Shown: positions 45,400-53,546 of the stretch, piece after piece
How positions within the stretch are numbered: the stretch's first letter is position 1
Layout: every line of letters begins with the position of its first letter
Made by a program: the position numbers and the translations under genes
Notes under the pieces: generated by a model
The model's database searches: none
Seen by the model: the letters and a program-made list of their open reading frames with translations, nothing else
What the model was told of the DNA's origin: nothing
Assembly: GCA_025459175.1 (NCBI GenBank)
Contig: JALORC010000025.1
Location: 1 to 61,620, forward strand
Length of the DNA stretch: 61,620 bases
Direction of reading: 5' to 3'
Origin: Planctomycetota bacterium
GTDB lineage: Bacteria; Planctomycetota; UBA1135; UBA2386

Positions 45400-46617
45400 T
45401 CACCGCGCGTCGCACTTGACCGTCTCGCCGAGGAACGTCATCAGCGCGCGCAGCTGGTCGTAGTCGGGGTGCTTGAGCCGGAACCACGTGTTGACGAGCC
45501 AGCCCTTGTCGAGGCCCTTCGTCGCGGTGCCGGGGGCCGGCACCGAGGACTCGTAGATGTGGCTGCCGCAGCGCGCGAGCGCTTCCTGCACGCCTCGATG
45601 GCCGGTGACGTGTCCGTCCTGGCTCGGCCGGATCTGGATCGAGCCGGTGGCGAAGCGCCGGCTGGGCCGCTGCTCGCTGGGGCGGCCGAGGATCGTCAGC
45701 GCCCACTCGCGGTAGACGTCGAACTCGTTGCCGACCCCGTACATGTCCCAGATCTTCTCGCCGGCCGGGCGGGCACCGATCTCGCTGAACTTCAGCCCCT
45801 TCGGGCCGAAGAACCACTCCATGTGGGTGGCGCAGTGCTGCAGGCCGAGCGCCTTGACGACGCGGCGGTTGAGCGCGCGCAGTTCTTCGTAGCCGCCTTG
45901 TTCGATGCGGTTGCTGACCGCGATCTGCGGCGAGATCCACCGTTGCTGCGACGCCTCGAGGCAGCCCGGGTAGTAGTGCGACGCGAACTCGTGGCGCACA
46001 CCGTCGCCGTCGCACAGCGAGTCGAAGAAGCCTTCGTGGCCCTCGATGAACTCCTCGATCGCGACCGCATGCTTCGGACCCGGCTTCAGCCTGGCCAGCG
46101 CCGCGTCGAGTTCGGAGCGGTCGGCGCAGCGGTAGGTGCTCAGCGAGCCGAAGCCGGCGACCGGCTTCAGGATCACCGGATAGCCCCAGCGCTCGACGAA
46201 CGTGTGCGCGTCGGCCGAGGACTGCACCGAGCCCGACATCGCGCACGGGATCTCGTGTTCGCGCAGGAACGCCTTCATCGCCACCTTGTCGCGGCACAGC
46301 TTCGCGGTGCGCAGCGGCAGGCCGGGCACGCCGAGTCGCTCGCGCAGGGCCGCCGCCGGCTCGACCAGCGGTTCGTCGATCGTCTCGATGCGGTCGAAGG
46401 CGGGGGTCGCCAGCTCCTTCGCCGCGGCTGCCAACGCGTCGATCTCGAGCAGGCGATCGCAGTGTCGGTAGCCGTCCAGCGCCTGCCGCGCGCCGGCCGA
46501 CAGCCGGTCCTTGCCGGTCATGCCGATCGCCGACACCTTGGCACCGAGCGCCTTCAGGGCGCGCAGGAAGCCGTGGTTGTAGACGTGGGTGTCGGGGGCG
46601 AGGAACAGGACGTGCAC
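45400..46617 (-). CDS. ATP-grasp domain protein (carboxylate-amine ligase-like)
   Basis: 405 residues from the ATG at 46615-46617. MHVLFLAPDTHVYNHGFLRAL is followed by a pre-ATP-grasp domain and then the ATP-grasp core: AKLCRDKVAMKAFLREHEI, GYPVILKPVAGFGSLSTYR, AVAIEEFIEGHEGFFDSL and LQHCATHMEWFFGPKGLKF...GARPAGEKI with the metal-binding Glu/Asn. Substrates could be a dipeptide or a cell-envelope precursor. It is a single gene converging with the TPR-zincin gene. Confidence 0.88.
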   Translation of the reverse strand: MHVLFLAPDTHVYNHGFLRALKALGAKVSAIGMTGKDRLSAGARQALDGYRHCDRLLEIDALAAAAKELATPAFDRIETIDEPLVEPAAALRERLGVPGLPLRTAKLCRDKVAMKAFLREHEIPCAMSGSVQSSADAHTFVERWGYPVILKPVAGFGSLSTYRCADRSELDAALARLKPGPKHAVAIEEFIEGHEGFFDSLCDGDGVRHEFASHYYPGCLEASQQRWISPQIAVSNRIEQGGYEELRALNRRVVKALGLQHCATHMEWFFGPKGLKFSEIGARPAGEKIWDMYGVGNEFDVYREWALTILGRPSEQRPSRRFATGSIQIRPSQDGHVTGHRGVQEALARCGSHIYESSVPAPGTATKGLDKGWLVNTWFRLKHPDYDQLRALMTFLGETVKCDAR

Positions 46618-46675
46618 GACGTCCCGATCATGCCGATCGGGGCCGGGGCGACCAAGGGCGGGTTCTGGATGCCGA

Positions 46676-47176
46676 TCAGGCAGGCGGTGCGGCAGAGGCG
46701 GCGTCCGCGCCCGGGCCCGAGCGGGCGATCACCTTGCCGCCGCGCACCGTCAGCACCACCGTGAACGGCCCGTCGTTGCACAGCGAGACCCGCATCGCGG
46801 CGCCGAAGCTGCCGGTGGCAGTGGGGATGCCGGCCGCCTGCAGCTGTTCGGTGACCCGGCGATAGAGCGCCTCGGCCCGTTCCGGCGGTGCCGCCGCGGT
46901 GAAGTCGGGGCGGTTGCCGTGGCGCAGTTCGGCGGCGAGCGTGAACTGGCTCACCACCAGACAGCCGCCCTGCACCTCGCGCACCGATGCATCGGTCGGC
47001 GTGCGCCCCGGGAAGATGCGCAGCGCCGCGACCTTGCGGGCGGTGGTGTCGGCGTCGGCTTCGAGGTCGCCGTGTTCGACGCCGACGAACAGCAAAAGGC
47101 CGCGGCCGATCGCGCCGGTGGTGACGCCGTCGACCTCGACCTTGGCCTGTAGCACGCGCTGCACCAGCGTGATCAC
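46676..47176 (-). CDS. dtd: D-aminoacyl-tRNA deacylase
   Basis: 166 residues. Matches Dtd from end to end: MITLVQRVLQAKVEVDGVTTG, LLLFVGVEHGD, CLVVSQFTLAAEL (catalytic SQFTL), ALYRRVTEQLQAAGI and VSLCNDGPFTVVL, where the family usually has the cross-subunit NxGPVT motif. The enzyme removes D-amino acids and glycine from mischarged tRNAs. A 20-residue Ala/Pro-rich tail extends past the usual end. Ends 58 bases before the ATP-grasp gene. Confidence 0.95.
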   Translation of the reverse strand: MITLVQRVLQAKVEVDGVTTGAIGRGLLLFVGVEHGDLEADADTTARKVAALRIFPGRTPTDASVREVQGGCLVVSQFTLAAELRHGNRPDFTAAAPPERAEALYRRVTEQLQAAGIPTATGSFGAAMRVSLCNDGPFTVVLTVRGGKVIARSGPGADAASAAPPA

Positions 47177-47196
47177 CGGTGCAGGCTAGGCGCCGT

Positions 47197-47643
47197 TCAG
47201 GCGCCGCGCACCTGGATCTTGGTCGGCCGCGACTCGGGCGCCTTCGGCACGATCACCGTCAGTACGCCCTTCTGGTAGATCGCCTCGATGCCGCTGCCGG
47301 CGGCGTCCTGCGGCAGCGAGATCGTGCGCGAGAACTGGCCGTAGCGGTGCTCGACGCGGTGCCAGCGCGCCGTGCTCTGCTCGCGCTCGTCCTTGCGTTC
47401 GGCGGTCACGGTCAGCGTGTGGTCCTGCAGGTCGACGTGGATGTCCTTCTCCTCGAGGCCCGGCAGCTCGAACGACAGCTGGTAGGCGACGTCGGTCTCG
47501 CTGATGTTGGTGCGCGGCGCGCCGGCGGTCTCGACGGCGCCGTACAGCTCGGGCACCGCGTCGCCGAACAGGCGGCGGAACAGGGTCTGGAACGGGTCGC
47601 GCGGCTGAGGCAGGGTGGCTTGGTTGGTCTTCTGCATGGTCAT
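47197..47643 (-). CDS. Small heat-shock protein Hsp20
   Basis: 148 residues from the ATG at 47641-47643, with AAGGA just upstream; a second ATG two codons later is possible. The alpha-crystallin domain is clear: TNISETDVAYQLSFELPGLE, LTVTAERKDE, HRVEHRYGQFSRTISLP and the terminal GVLTVIVPKAPESRP. A holdase that binds unfolding proteins. Possible heat-shock control is noted in the upstream region. Confidence 0.95.
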   Translation of the reverse strand: MTMQKTNQATLPQPRDPFQTLFRRLFGDAVPELYGAVETAGAPRTNISETDVAYQLSFELPGLEEKDIHVDLQDHTLTVTAERKDEREQSTARWHRVEHRYGQFSRTISLPQDAAGSGIEAIYQKGVLTVIVPKAPESRPTKIQVRGA

Positions 47644-47702
47644 GGTTCCTTGTTTCGTGGGGTTCGTCCCCAGAAAAGCAAGGCGCGTGCCATGGCATGC
47701 CA
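47644..47702 (-). promoter_or_regulatory. Possible heat-shock promoter and palindromes upstream of hsp20
   Basis: On the minus strand CTTGCTT, 13-14 bases and CCCCACG resemble an RpoH (sigma-32) promoter (CTTGAAA / CCCCATNT), and the spacer and -10 fold into TGGGG-ACGAA-CCCCA. Upstream, TGCCATGGCATGCCA at 47688-47702 contains two overlapping 10-base palindromes. Weak evidence; no known operator matches exactly. Confidence 0.3.
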
Positions 47703-47781
47703 TAGTGACCAAGGCGACGGAAGCGCCTGGAAACAATGAGGATGAGTTGTGGGTTGGGCGGCGTCCCAGAATGCTTCTGAT

Positions 47782-47811
47782 GCCATTATGGCGCTACGGC
47801 GCCAAAATGGC
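47782..47811. terminator. 30-base dyad hairpin spanning the stop of the CHAD gene
   Basis: Arms of 13 bases (one mismatch) flank the loop TACG; the inner stem is TGGCGC/GCGCCA. The TAG stop codon of the CHAD gene (47794-47796) starts in the last base of the left arm and continues into the loop. No T-run follows on the minus strand. It separates the CHAD gene from hsp20 downstream and may act as a terminator or regulator. Confidence 0.45.
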
Positions 47812-49365
47812 GTCATCGTCGTCGCCGGCCTCGAGCTGCCGCCAGAACTTCTTCCGGTCGACCCGCTCCAGCGTCTTGCGGGCCGCGCGGCGCGCCTTGC
47901 GCGCCAGCCGGGCGTGGTCGACGGCGAGCCCGCCGAGCGCCGCGGCGACCAACGGTGCCTCGCCGTTCGCGGCACCCGGCTGCAGCCACTCGATCAGGCG
48001 GCGCGTCGCCATCTCGTGGTCGCAGACGACGCCGGCCGCGTGCTGCAGGTCGACCAGTCGCTGCAGCGCGCGGGGCCGGTCGTGGCCCGGCAGCTCGAGG
48101 AACTCCTCGACCAGGTAGCGCAGCCGTTTGGTGGCGAGGCGCAGCGTGTGCAGCTCGGCGAACGGCAGCTCCGCCGGCAGCTCGCCGGCGAGGCGCTGCA
48201 CCGCGGTGGTGGCCTTGATGAGCACCTGTCGCACGGCGGCGTCGAGAGGCTGCGTCGCGGCTGCGGCATGCGGGTCCGGTGCCAGCAGTGCACGCTCGAG
48301 TTCGGCCTGGGTCGTGGCGCGCGCACCGCTGCGCAACCAGTCGCGCAGCTGGGCGTGGGCGAGGTCCCGTTCGGCCTTCGCGCGCGCCAGCGCCAGCGCG
48401 CAGCCTTGGTGCAGCGGCTCCGGCAGGCGTTCCTGTCCGCTGGCGAGTTCGGCGAGCAGCACGTCGAGATCGCGGGCGTGGCCCAGCTGGCGGCCGAGCT
48501 CGGCCAGTTGCTCGAGCAGGCGCGTCACCACGTCGGTGGCGAACGCGCTGCGGAACGCGCGCAAGAGGCAGCGCAGGCGGCGCACCGCGACCCGCATCGA
48601 ATGCAGCGCGGTCGGGCCACGATCGGTGCGCACCCCGGCCTCGGCCTGCTGCAGCGCGGTCAGGTGTCGTCGCAGCAGCGGCGGCAGCGCTTCGACGAGC
48701 GGGGTGTGCGGCAGCACGGGCGCGGCCGGCGGCGGCGGCGTGTCGAGCCCCAGCAGCTGCAGCGCATGGGTCGGCTTGTCCGCGGTGGCCGGCTGCAGCG
48801 GCAGGCGCTGCAGCAGTTCGTGCGCGAGGCGCTCGGTGCCGGCGAGGTCGTCGAGCACTTCGAGTTCGACTTCGGCGAACGTGGTCTCGCGCTCGTTCGC
48901 CATCGCCGTGACGTGATCGACGACCAGCTCGCACAGGTCGCGGCCGTCGTGCTGCACGACGCGCAGCTCGCGCTGCGTGCTCAGCTGCAGCCGGGCCAGC
49001 AGCGGTCGGTCGCGCACGAACGGTTCGACGAGGTCGCGCAGCGCCGCGGGCAGTTCGCCGGCCGAGGTCGGCAGGCCATCGCCGGCCCAGTCGGCCTCGT
49101 GCTCCTCGCGCACGAACAGCCCGCCGGTATCGCTGCCGCGCGTCTTGACGGTCAGGCGGCGGTGCTGGCCGTGCTGGCGCAGCCGCAGACCGAGGCCGGC
49201 GCGCGCGAGGCCGTGCTCGGCGTCGTCGAGATAGACGTCGATCTGGTCGCGGCGGTCGCGCGTGCCGATCGGCAGGCCCAGTTCGCGCAGGGTGGCGTCG
49301 ACGGTCGCGACCTCGATCGGGCGCAGCGCGTGCAGCTTGAACTCGGTCTCGTGGGGCTCGGTCAT
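47794..49365 (-). CDS. CYTH-CHAD domain protein (polyphosphate-related)
   Basis: 523 residues. The N-terminus is a CYTH/triphosphate-tunnel domain (ETEFKLHALRP, HRRLTVKTRG, CELVVDHVTAMANER, FAEVELEVLDD). From about residue 225 the CHAD domain begins: LHSMRVAVRRLRCLLRAFR, LGHARDLDVLLAEL and LHTLRLATKRLRYLVEEFLEL, with the conserved basic residues that bind polyphosphate. Probably hydrolyses or binds triphosphate and polyphosphate. It is followed by hsp20 on the same strand and lies 22 bases after ppx. Confidence 0.93.
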   Translation of the reverse strand: MTEPHETEFKLHALRPIEVATVDATLRELGLPIGTRDRRDQIDVYLDDAEHGLARAGLGLRLRQHGQHRRLTVKTRGSDTGGLFVREEHEADWAGDGLPTSAGELPAALRDLVEPFVRDRPLLARLQLSTQRELRVVQHDGRDLCELVVDHVTAMANERETTFAEVELEVLDDLAGTERLAHELLQRLPLQPATADKPTHALQLLGLDTPPPPAAPVLPHTPLVEALPPLLRRHLTALQQAEAGVRTDRGPTALHSMRVAVRRLRCLLRAFRSAFATDVVTRLLEQLAELGRQLGHARDLDVLLAELASGQERLPEPLHQGCALALARAKAERDLAHAQLRDWLRSGARATTQAELERALLAPDPHAAAATQPLDAAVRQVLIKATTAVQRLAGELPAELPFAELHTLRLATKRLRYLVEEFLELPGHDRPRALQRLVDLQHAAGVVCDHEMATRRLIEWLQPGAANGEAPLVAAALGGLAVDHARLARKARRAARKTLERVDRKKFWRQLEAGDDDDAILAP

Positions 49366-49387
49366 GGGGCGGGGCGGGCCGGTGTGC

Positions 49388-50932
49388 TCACGGCAGCGCC
49401 AGCCGTGGCTGGCGGCCGAACAGTTGCCAGAACATGGCGCCCTTTTCTTCCACCGCCTTGGCCTCGAGCGTCAATCGCGTGCGCGGGTCGCCGGCGAGGA
49501 TTGGCCGAAGCTCAACACTGTCTTCACGGATCTTCACGACCACGCCGCGCACGACGCCGGCGTGCTGGCGGTCGAGCGCGTCGGCGAGGCGCAGCAGCGC
49601 GGCCAGGCGTTCGACCAGCGTGCGTTCGCGGCGGCGCAGCGCCATGAAGTCCTCGTGCTCGCGCCCGGGCGGGGCCTTGCGGTGGAAGCGCGCCAGCATG
49701 CCGACCAGCTGCCGTTCCTCGTCCGACAGGCCGACCAGCTCGCTCGACTGGATCAGGTACTGCGAGTGCTTGTGGTGGCCGTCGTTGTTGACCGCGACGC
49801 CGACGTCGTGCAGCAGCGCGGCCGCCTCGAGCAGCACGCGGGCGCGGCCGCCGAGACCGTGCAGTTCCTTGGTCTGGTCGAACAGCTGCTGCGCCAGCAC
49901 CAGCACCGTCTCGGCGTGGTCCTTCTCGACGTGGAAGCGGCGGCCCATCGCGCGGCACGACGACAGCACGACGTCGACGTGGTCCTCGGCGGCGAAGGTC
50001 TCGAAGTGGCCCTGCACGATCTCGACCAGCAGGCCGTCCTTGATGCCGACGCGCGGCGCCAGCACGGTGGCGGTGCGCGCGAGTTCGCCGAGCCGCGTGT
50101 AGACGATGCCGGCCGGCACGATGGTGTCGGCGCGATCGGGCTTGAGGCCGCGGCGGTCGATGCGTTCCTGCACGGTCAGCTTCGCCAGTTCGGCGAGTTC
50201 GGCGCGCAGCTCGTCGAGCGGGCAGGCGTCGATGCCGTTCTGCTTCTGCACGCCGAGCCGCGCGTGGGCGAGGTCGACGAGGCTCTCGACGTTGCCGCCG
50301 ACGGCGACATAGCGATCGATGGTGTGCGCCTCGAAGCGGTCGGCGATGCGGTGCTCGAGGCTCTTCAGGTGCTTCTGCAGCAGTTCGACGAACGTCTCGC
50401 CGCTGCCCTCGGCATCGCGCAGCGACTCCAGCATGCGCAGGGCACCGAGCCGGTACGAGTCGGCGCTGACGACCTGGCCCTTCTCGACCAGCACCACCTC
50501 GACCGAGCCGCCGCCGACGTCGACCAGCAGCGAGCAGCCCTGCTGCAGATCGACCTTGGTCTCGACGCCGAGCTTCAGCAGGTAGGCCTCCTGGGTGCCG
50601 GAGATCACCTCGATCTCGATCGCGGCGGCGTCGCGCACGCGATCGACGAGCAGATCGCGGTTGCGCGCGTCGCGCATCGCCGAGGTGGCGATGGCGCGGA
50701 TCCGGGTCACGCCGAGGCGGTCGCAGGTGGCGCGGAAGCGGCGGAACGCGTCGACGGTGTCGGCGAGCGTCGTTTCCGGGATCTGGCCGGTGTGGAACAC
50801 CGAGCGGCCCAGGCTGACGGGCAGCCGGTGGCTCTCGAGGACCACGATCGCCCCGCCGGTCGCCTCGGCGACCAGGAAGCGGATCGCGTTGGAGCCCATG
50901 TCGACGATGCCGAAGCGCGCGTGGTCCACCAT
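49388..50932 (-). CDS. Ppx/GppA exopolyphosphatase/guanosine pentaphosphatase
   Basis: 514 residues. The actin-like fold opens with ARFGIVDMGSNAIRFLV, contains AIATSAMRDARNRDLLVDRV and VISGTQEAYLL, and the phosphate-binding CSLLVDVGGGSVEVVLVE, then VGGNVESLVDLA. The C-terminal domain is HD-like (LLHDVGVAVNNDGHHKHSQY). Degrades polyphosphate or pppGpp. With the CYTH-CHAD gene it forms a polyphosphate module, on the same strand and 22 bases apart. Confidence 0.93.
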   Translation of the reverse strand: MVDHARFGIVDMGSNAIRFLVAEATGGAIVVLESHRLPVSLGRSVFHTGQIPETTLADTVDAFRRFRATCDRLGVTRIRAIATSAMRDARNRDLLVDRVRDAAAIEIEVISGTQEAYLLKLGVETKVDLQQGCSLLVDVGGGSVEVVLVEKGQVVSADSYRLGALRMLESLRDAEGSGETFVELLQKHLKSLEHRIADRFEAHTIDRYVAVGGNVESLVDLAHARLGVQKQNGIDACPLDELRAELAELAKLTVQERIDRRGLKPDRADTIVPAGIVYTRLGELARTATVLAPRVGIKDGLLVEIVQGHFETFAAEDHVDVVLSSCRAMGRRFHVEKDHAETVLVLAQQLFDQTKELHGLGGRARVLLEAAALLHDVGVAVNNDGHHKHSQYLIQSSELVGLSDEERQLVGMLARFHRKAPPGREHEDFMALRRRERTLVERLAALLRLADALDRQHAGVVRGVVVKIREDSVELRPILAGDPRTRLTLEAKAVEEKGAMFWQLFGRQPRLALP

Positions 50933-51027
50933 GTCGCGCGGAGGGTATCGGTGCCGAGGGCAATGGGAAGCAGCTCTTCGGCCGATGGCGAGGTCCCGGC
51001 GCGGGTCGGCGGTAGACTGCGCCGACC

Positions 51028-51663
51028 ATGGTGACGCCGCCGAAGGACCCGGAGGATCGTGAGCCCCTCTCCAGCACCCTGCGCCACGTGAAGGCCGTGC
51101 AGGGTGATGGCGACACCGACGTGTCGTGGTCGAACCTGCACGACAAGATGGTGAAGTGGGTCGCCGAGGCGACCCACGGCACCAACCTGCCGACCGACAA
51201 GAGCCTCGACGACCTGACCCAGGAAGTGCTGCTGCAGGTGTTCCGCGACATCGGCGAGTTCCAGGTCGAACCCGGCGCGTCGTTCTCCGGCTGGGTGCGC
51301 ATGATCGCGCATCGCAAGCTCAACGACTACTGGCGCCGCACCCGCGCCAAGAAGCGCGGCGGCGGCAAGCTGAAGCACCTCGGCGACTTCGACGAGACCG
51401 GCGGCCGCGAGCGCTTCGCCGACGACCGCATGCCGCGCAACAGCATGCTGGTCCGCTACGGCGAGCTGCGCGATTCGCTGCAGAAGGCGCTCGACCAGCT
51501 GTCGGACAAGCACAAGAAGGTGCTCGAGCTGCGGCTGTTCCAGGGCAAGAGCTTCGCCGAGATCATGCCGGTGCTCGGCTACACCAAGGAAGTCACCGTG
51601 CGCTCGCTGCACATGCGTGCGCTGCAGCGGCTGCAGGAACTGATGGCGCCGTTCGACCAGTGA
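51028..51663 (+). CDS. ECF-family sigma-70 factor
   Basis: 211 residues. Region 2: LDDLTQEVLLQVFRDIGEF and SFSGWVRMIAHRKLNDYWRR, with a basic linker (TRAKKRGGGKLKHLG); region 4: LQKALDQLSDKHKKVLELRL and the HTH SFAEIMPVLGYTKEVTVRS. No anti-sigma gene lies next to it: it diverges from ppx and converges with a coiled-coil lipoprotein gene. Confidence 0.9.
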   Translation: MVTPPKDPEDREPLSSTLRHVKAVQGDGDTDVSWSNLHDKMVKWVAEATHGTNLPTDKSLDDLTQEVLLQVFRDIGEFQVEPGASFSGWVRMIAHRKLNDYWRRTRAKKRGGGKLKHLGDFDETGGRERFADDRMPRNSMLVRYGELRDSLQKALDQLSDKHKKVLELRLFQGKSFAEIMPVLGYTKEVTVRSLHMRALQRLQELMAPFDQ

Positions 51664-51723
51664 CGGGACGGCAGCGGCGCGCGTCGCGCCAGGGCGCCCC
51701 GATGGCGGGGCGCGGGGAGTGGC

Positions 51724-53466
51724 TCAGAAGACCGTGCGGAGGACCTCGACGAAGGTCTCGATCGGCTCGATCTCGGCCTCGTCGTTGATCTTCTTCTCGC
51801 TCTTCGGCTTCGGGCTCCCCTCGGGCAGCTTGCTGCCTTCGCCGCGCTTGCGCACCGGGGCCGGCTCGTCGTCATCATCGTCGTCGTCGTCGGCCTTCTT
51901 CTTGGCCTTCGGCGCGACCTTGCCCGCCTGAGCGGGCTGCTGCTCGCCGGGGCCCGGCGGCACGGTCGACCACACCGGGGCCGCGGTCGGAGCCGGCGGC
52001 GGCGGCGGAGTCTGGCCGTGGAAGTGGAAGTGCACCTCGCCCTCGGCGTTGTTGACGGTGATGCCGCCCTGCGGGCCGGACGGCGCCGGTGCGGCGGGGG
52101 CCGGCGGGGCCGCCGGCGCGAGGCCCGGCTGCACGGGGCGCGCCATCGTCGCCGCGCGCAGCATGGTCTCGGTCGCCGGTTGCTGGTCGCTGGCGGCGGC
52201 CTTCTGGGCATCGGCGAGCGCGTTCTTCGCGCGCTGCAGCTGGCGCTCGAGCTGGGCGATGCGCTGCTCGTGTTCGTCGCGCTGCTGGTCGGCGGCGGCG
52301 AGACGCGCCGCCAGCGCCTTCTGCTCGGCGCGCTGCTTCGCGGTCTGCTCGGCCTGCGCGCCCTCGTCGGCGGCCCGCTTCGCCGCCAGTTCCTTCTGCA
52401 CCGCTTCGCGCAGCTTCTCGACCTGACGACGCTCCTCGGTCAGGCGCTCCAGTGCCGCGGTGCGGTCGGCGCTGCGCCGCTCGGTGGCTTCCTTGCCCTG
52501 CTGAACCGCCTGGCGGGTCTGCGCCAGTTCGTCGCGCAGCTGCTTCGCCTCGCGTCGCTGGGCCTCGCGCTCCTCGCTGAGCTTGCGCAGTTCGTTGCCG
52601 GCCTGCTCGCGGGTCTCCTTCAGCTTGCCCTCGAGCTCCTTGCGCGCCGCCTCGGCCTTCGCCACCTGGGCGGTCAGCGACTCGAGCTTGGTGCGGTCCT
52701 CGCGCTGCGCTGCCTTCAGCTGCTCGGCCTCCTGCTTCAGCTTGCTGCGCAACTGCTCGCGCTCGCTCTCGAGGCCCTTGTTCTTCTGCGCCAGGTCGAC
52801 CGCCTGCTCGGCGGCGCGCCGGGAGTCGCCCAGCTTCTTCTGCAGCTCCTCGCGCTCGGCGGCGGCTTGCTTCTTCAGCTGCTGCAGCTCGTTGGTGACC
52901 TTGTCGCGCAACTGCTCGGCCTGCTGGCCGCGCTGCTGCAGCGCGCGCAGCTCGTCGTGCATGCGCTTCTGGTCGGCGAGCAGGCGTTCGCGCTCCTGCT
53001 CGGACTGCTTGCGCAGCTGCTCGAGCTCGTCCTTGACCCGCCGCTCCATGTCCCTGCGTTCGGTCTCGACCCGCCGCTCCATGTCCTTGCGCTCGGCCTC
53101 GGCCCGTTGCTGCAGCTGGCGCGCCTCGTCGCCGAGCTTCTGCCGCTGCTGTTCGGCCTGCTGCCGCATCGCCCCGAGCTCGCGCTCGAAGGCCTGCTTC
53201 TGCTCCTGCAGCGCCCGCTCCTGCTGGGCGATCAGCTCCTTGGTGCGGGCCAGTTCCTGCTCGCGCTGCTGCAGGACCTGGGTGTGCTCCTGCTTCTGCT
53301 GGGCCTGGCCGGTCTGGACCGTCTTCAGGTAGTCCTCGGTCCGCTGCAGCGCCTGCTCGAGGCGGGTGACCGAGTTCTGCAGGTTGCGGCGCTCCTCTTG
53401 GGCGGTGCAGCCCGTGAAGGCGCCGAGGGCGATCAGGAAGGTCGGTAGGACAATGCTGCTGCGCAT
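51724..53466 (-). CDS. Coiled-coil lipoprotein with His-rich and poly-Asp segments
   Basis: 580 residues from the ATG at 53464-53466. A lipoprotein signal (MRSSIVLPTFLIALGAFTGC) is followed by about 430 residues of near-continuous, Glu/Gln/Arg/Ala-rich heptad coiled coil without domains. Then comes a Pro/Ala linker, a short His motif EVHFHFHGQ (about 480), a Pro-rich stretch, the run DDDDDDDDEPAP (about 527) and a C-terminus ending IEPIETFVEVLRTVF. It probably forms a long rod on the cell surface. The amino-acid bias makes homology searches unreliable. Confidence 0.82.
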   Translation of the reverse strand: MRSSIVLPTFLIALGAFTGCTAQEERRNLQNSVTRLEQALQRTEDYLKTVQTGQAQQKQEHTQVLQQREQELARTKELIAQQERALQEQKQAFERELGAMRQQAEQQRQKLGDEARQLQQRAEAERKDMERRVETERRDMERRVKDELEQLRKQSEQERERLLADQKRMHDELRALQQRGQQAEQLRDKVTNELQQLKKQAAAEREELQKKLGDSRRAAEQAVDLAQKNKGLESEREQLRSKLKQEAEQLKAAQREDRTKLESLTAQVAKAEAARKELEGKLKETREQAGNELRKLSEEREAQRREAKQLRDELAQTRQAVQQGKEATERRSADRTAALERLTEERRQVEKLREAVQKELAAKRAADEGAQAEQTAKQRAEQKALAARLAAADQQRDEHEQRIAQLERQLQRAKNALADAQKAAASDQQPATETMLRAATMARPVQPGLAPAAPPAPAAPAPSGPQGGITVNNAEGEVHFHFHGQTPPPPPAPTAAPVWSTVPPGPGEQQPAQAGKVAPKAKKKADDDDDDDDEPAPVRKRGEGSKLPEGSPKPKSEKKINDEAEIEPIETFVEVLRTVF

Positions 53467-53546
53467 GGCTTGGTGAGCTAAGGTGACGAGCGAGCGGGTC
53501 GCGTGTTCAAGCTATCGCCCCGTTGCTACCGAGGAAAACACCTCAC

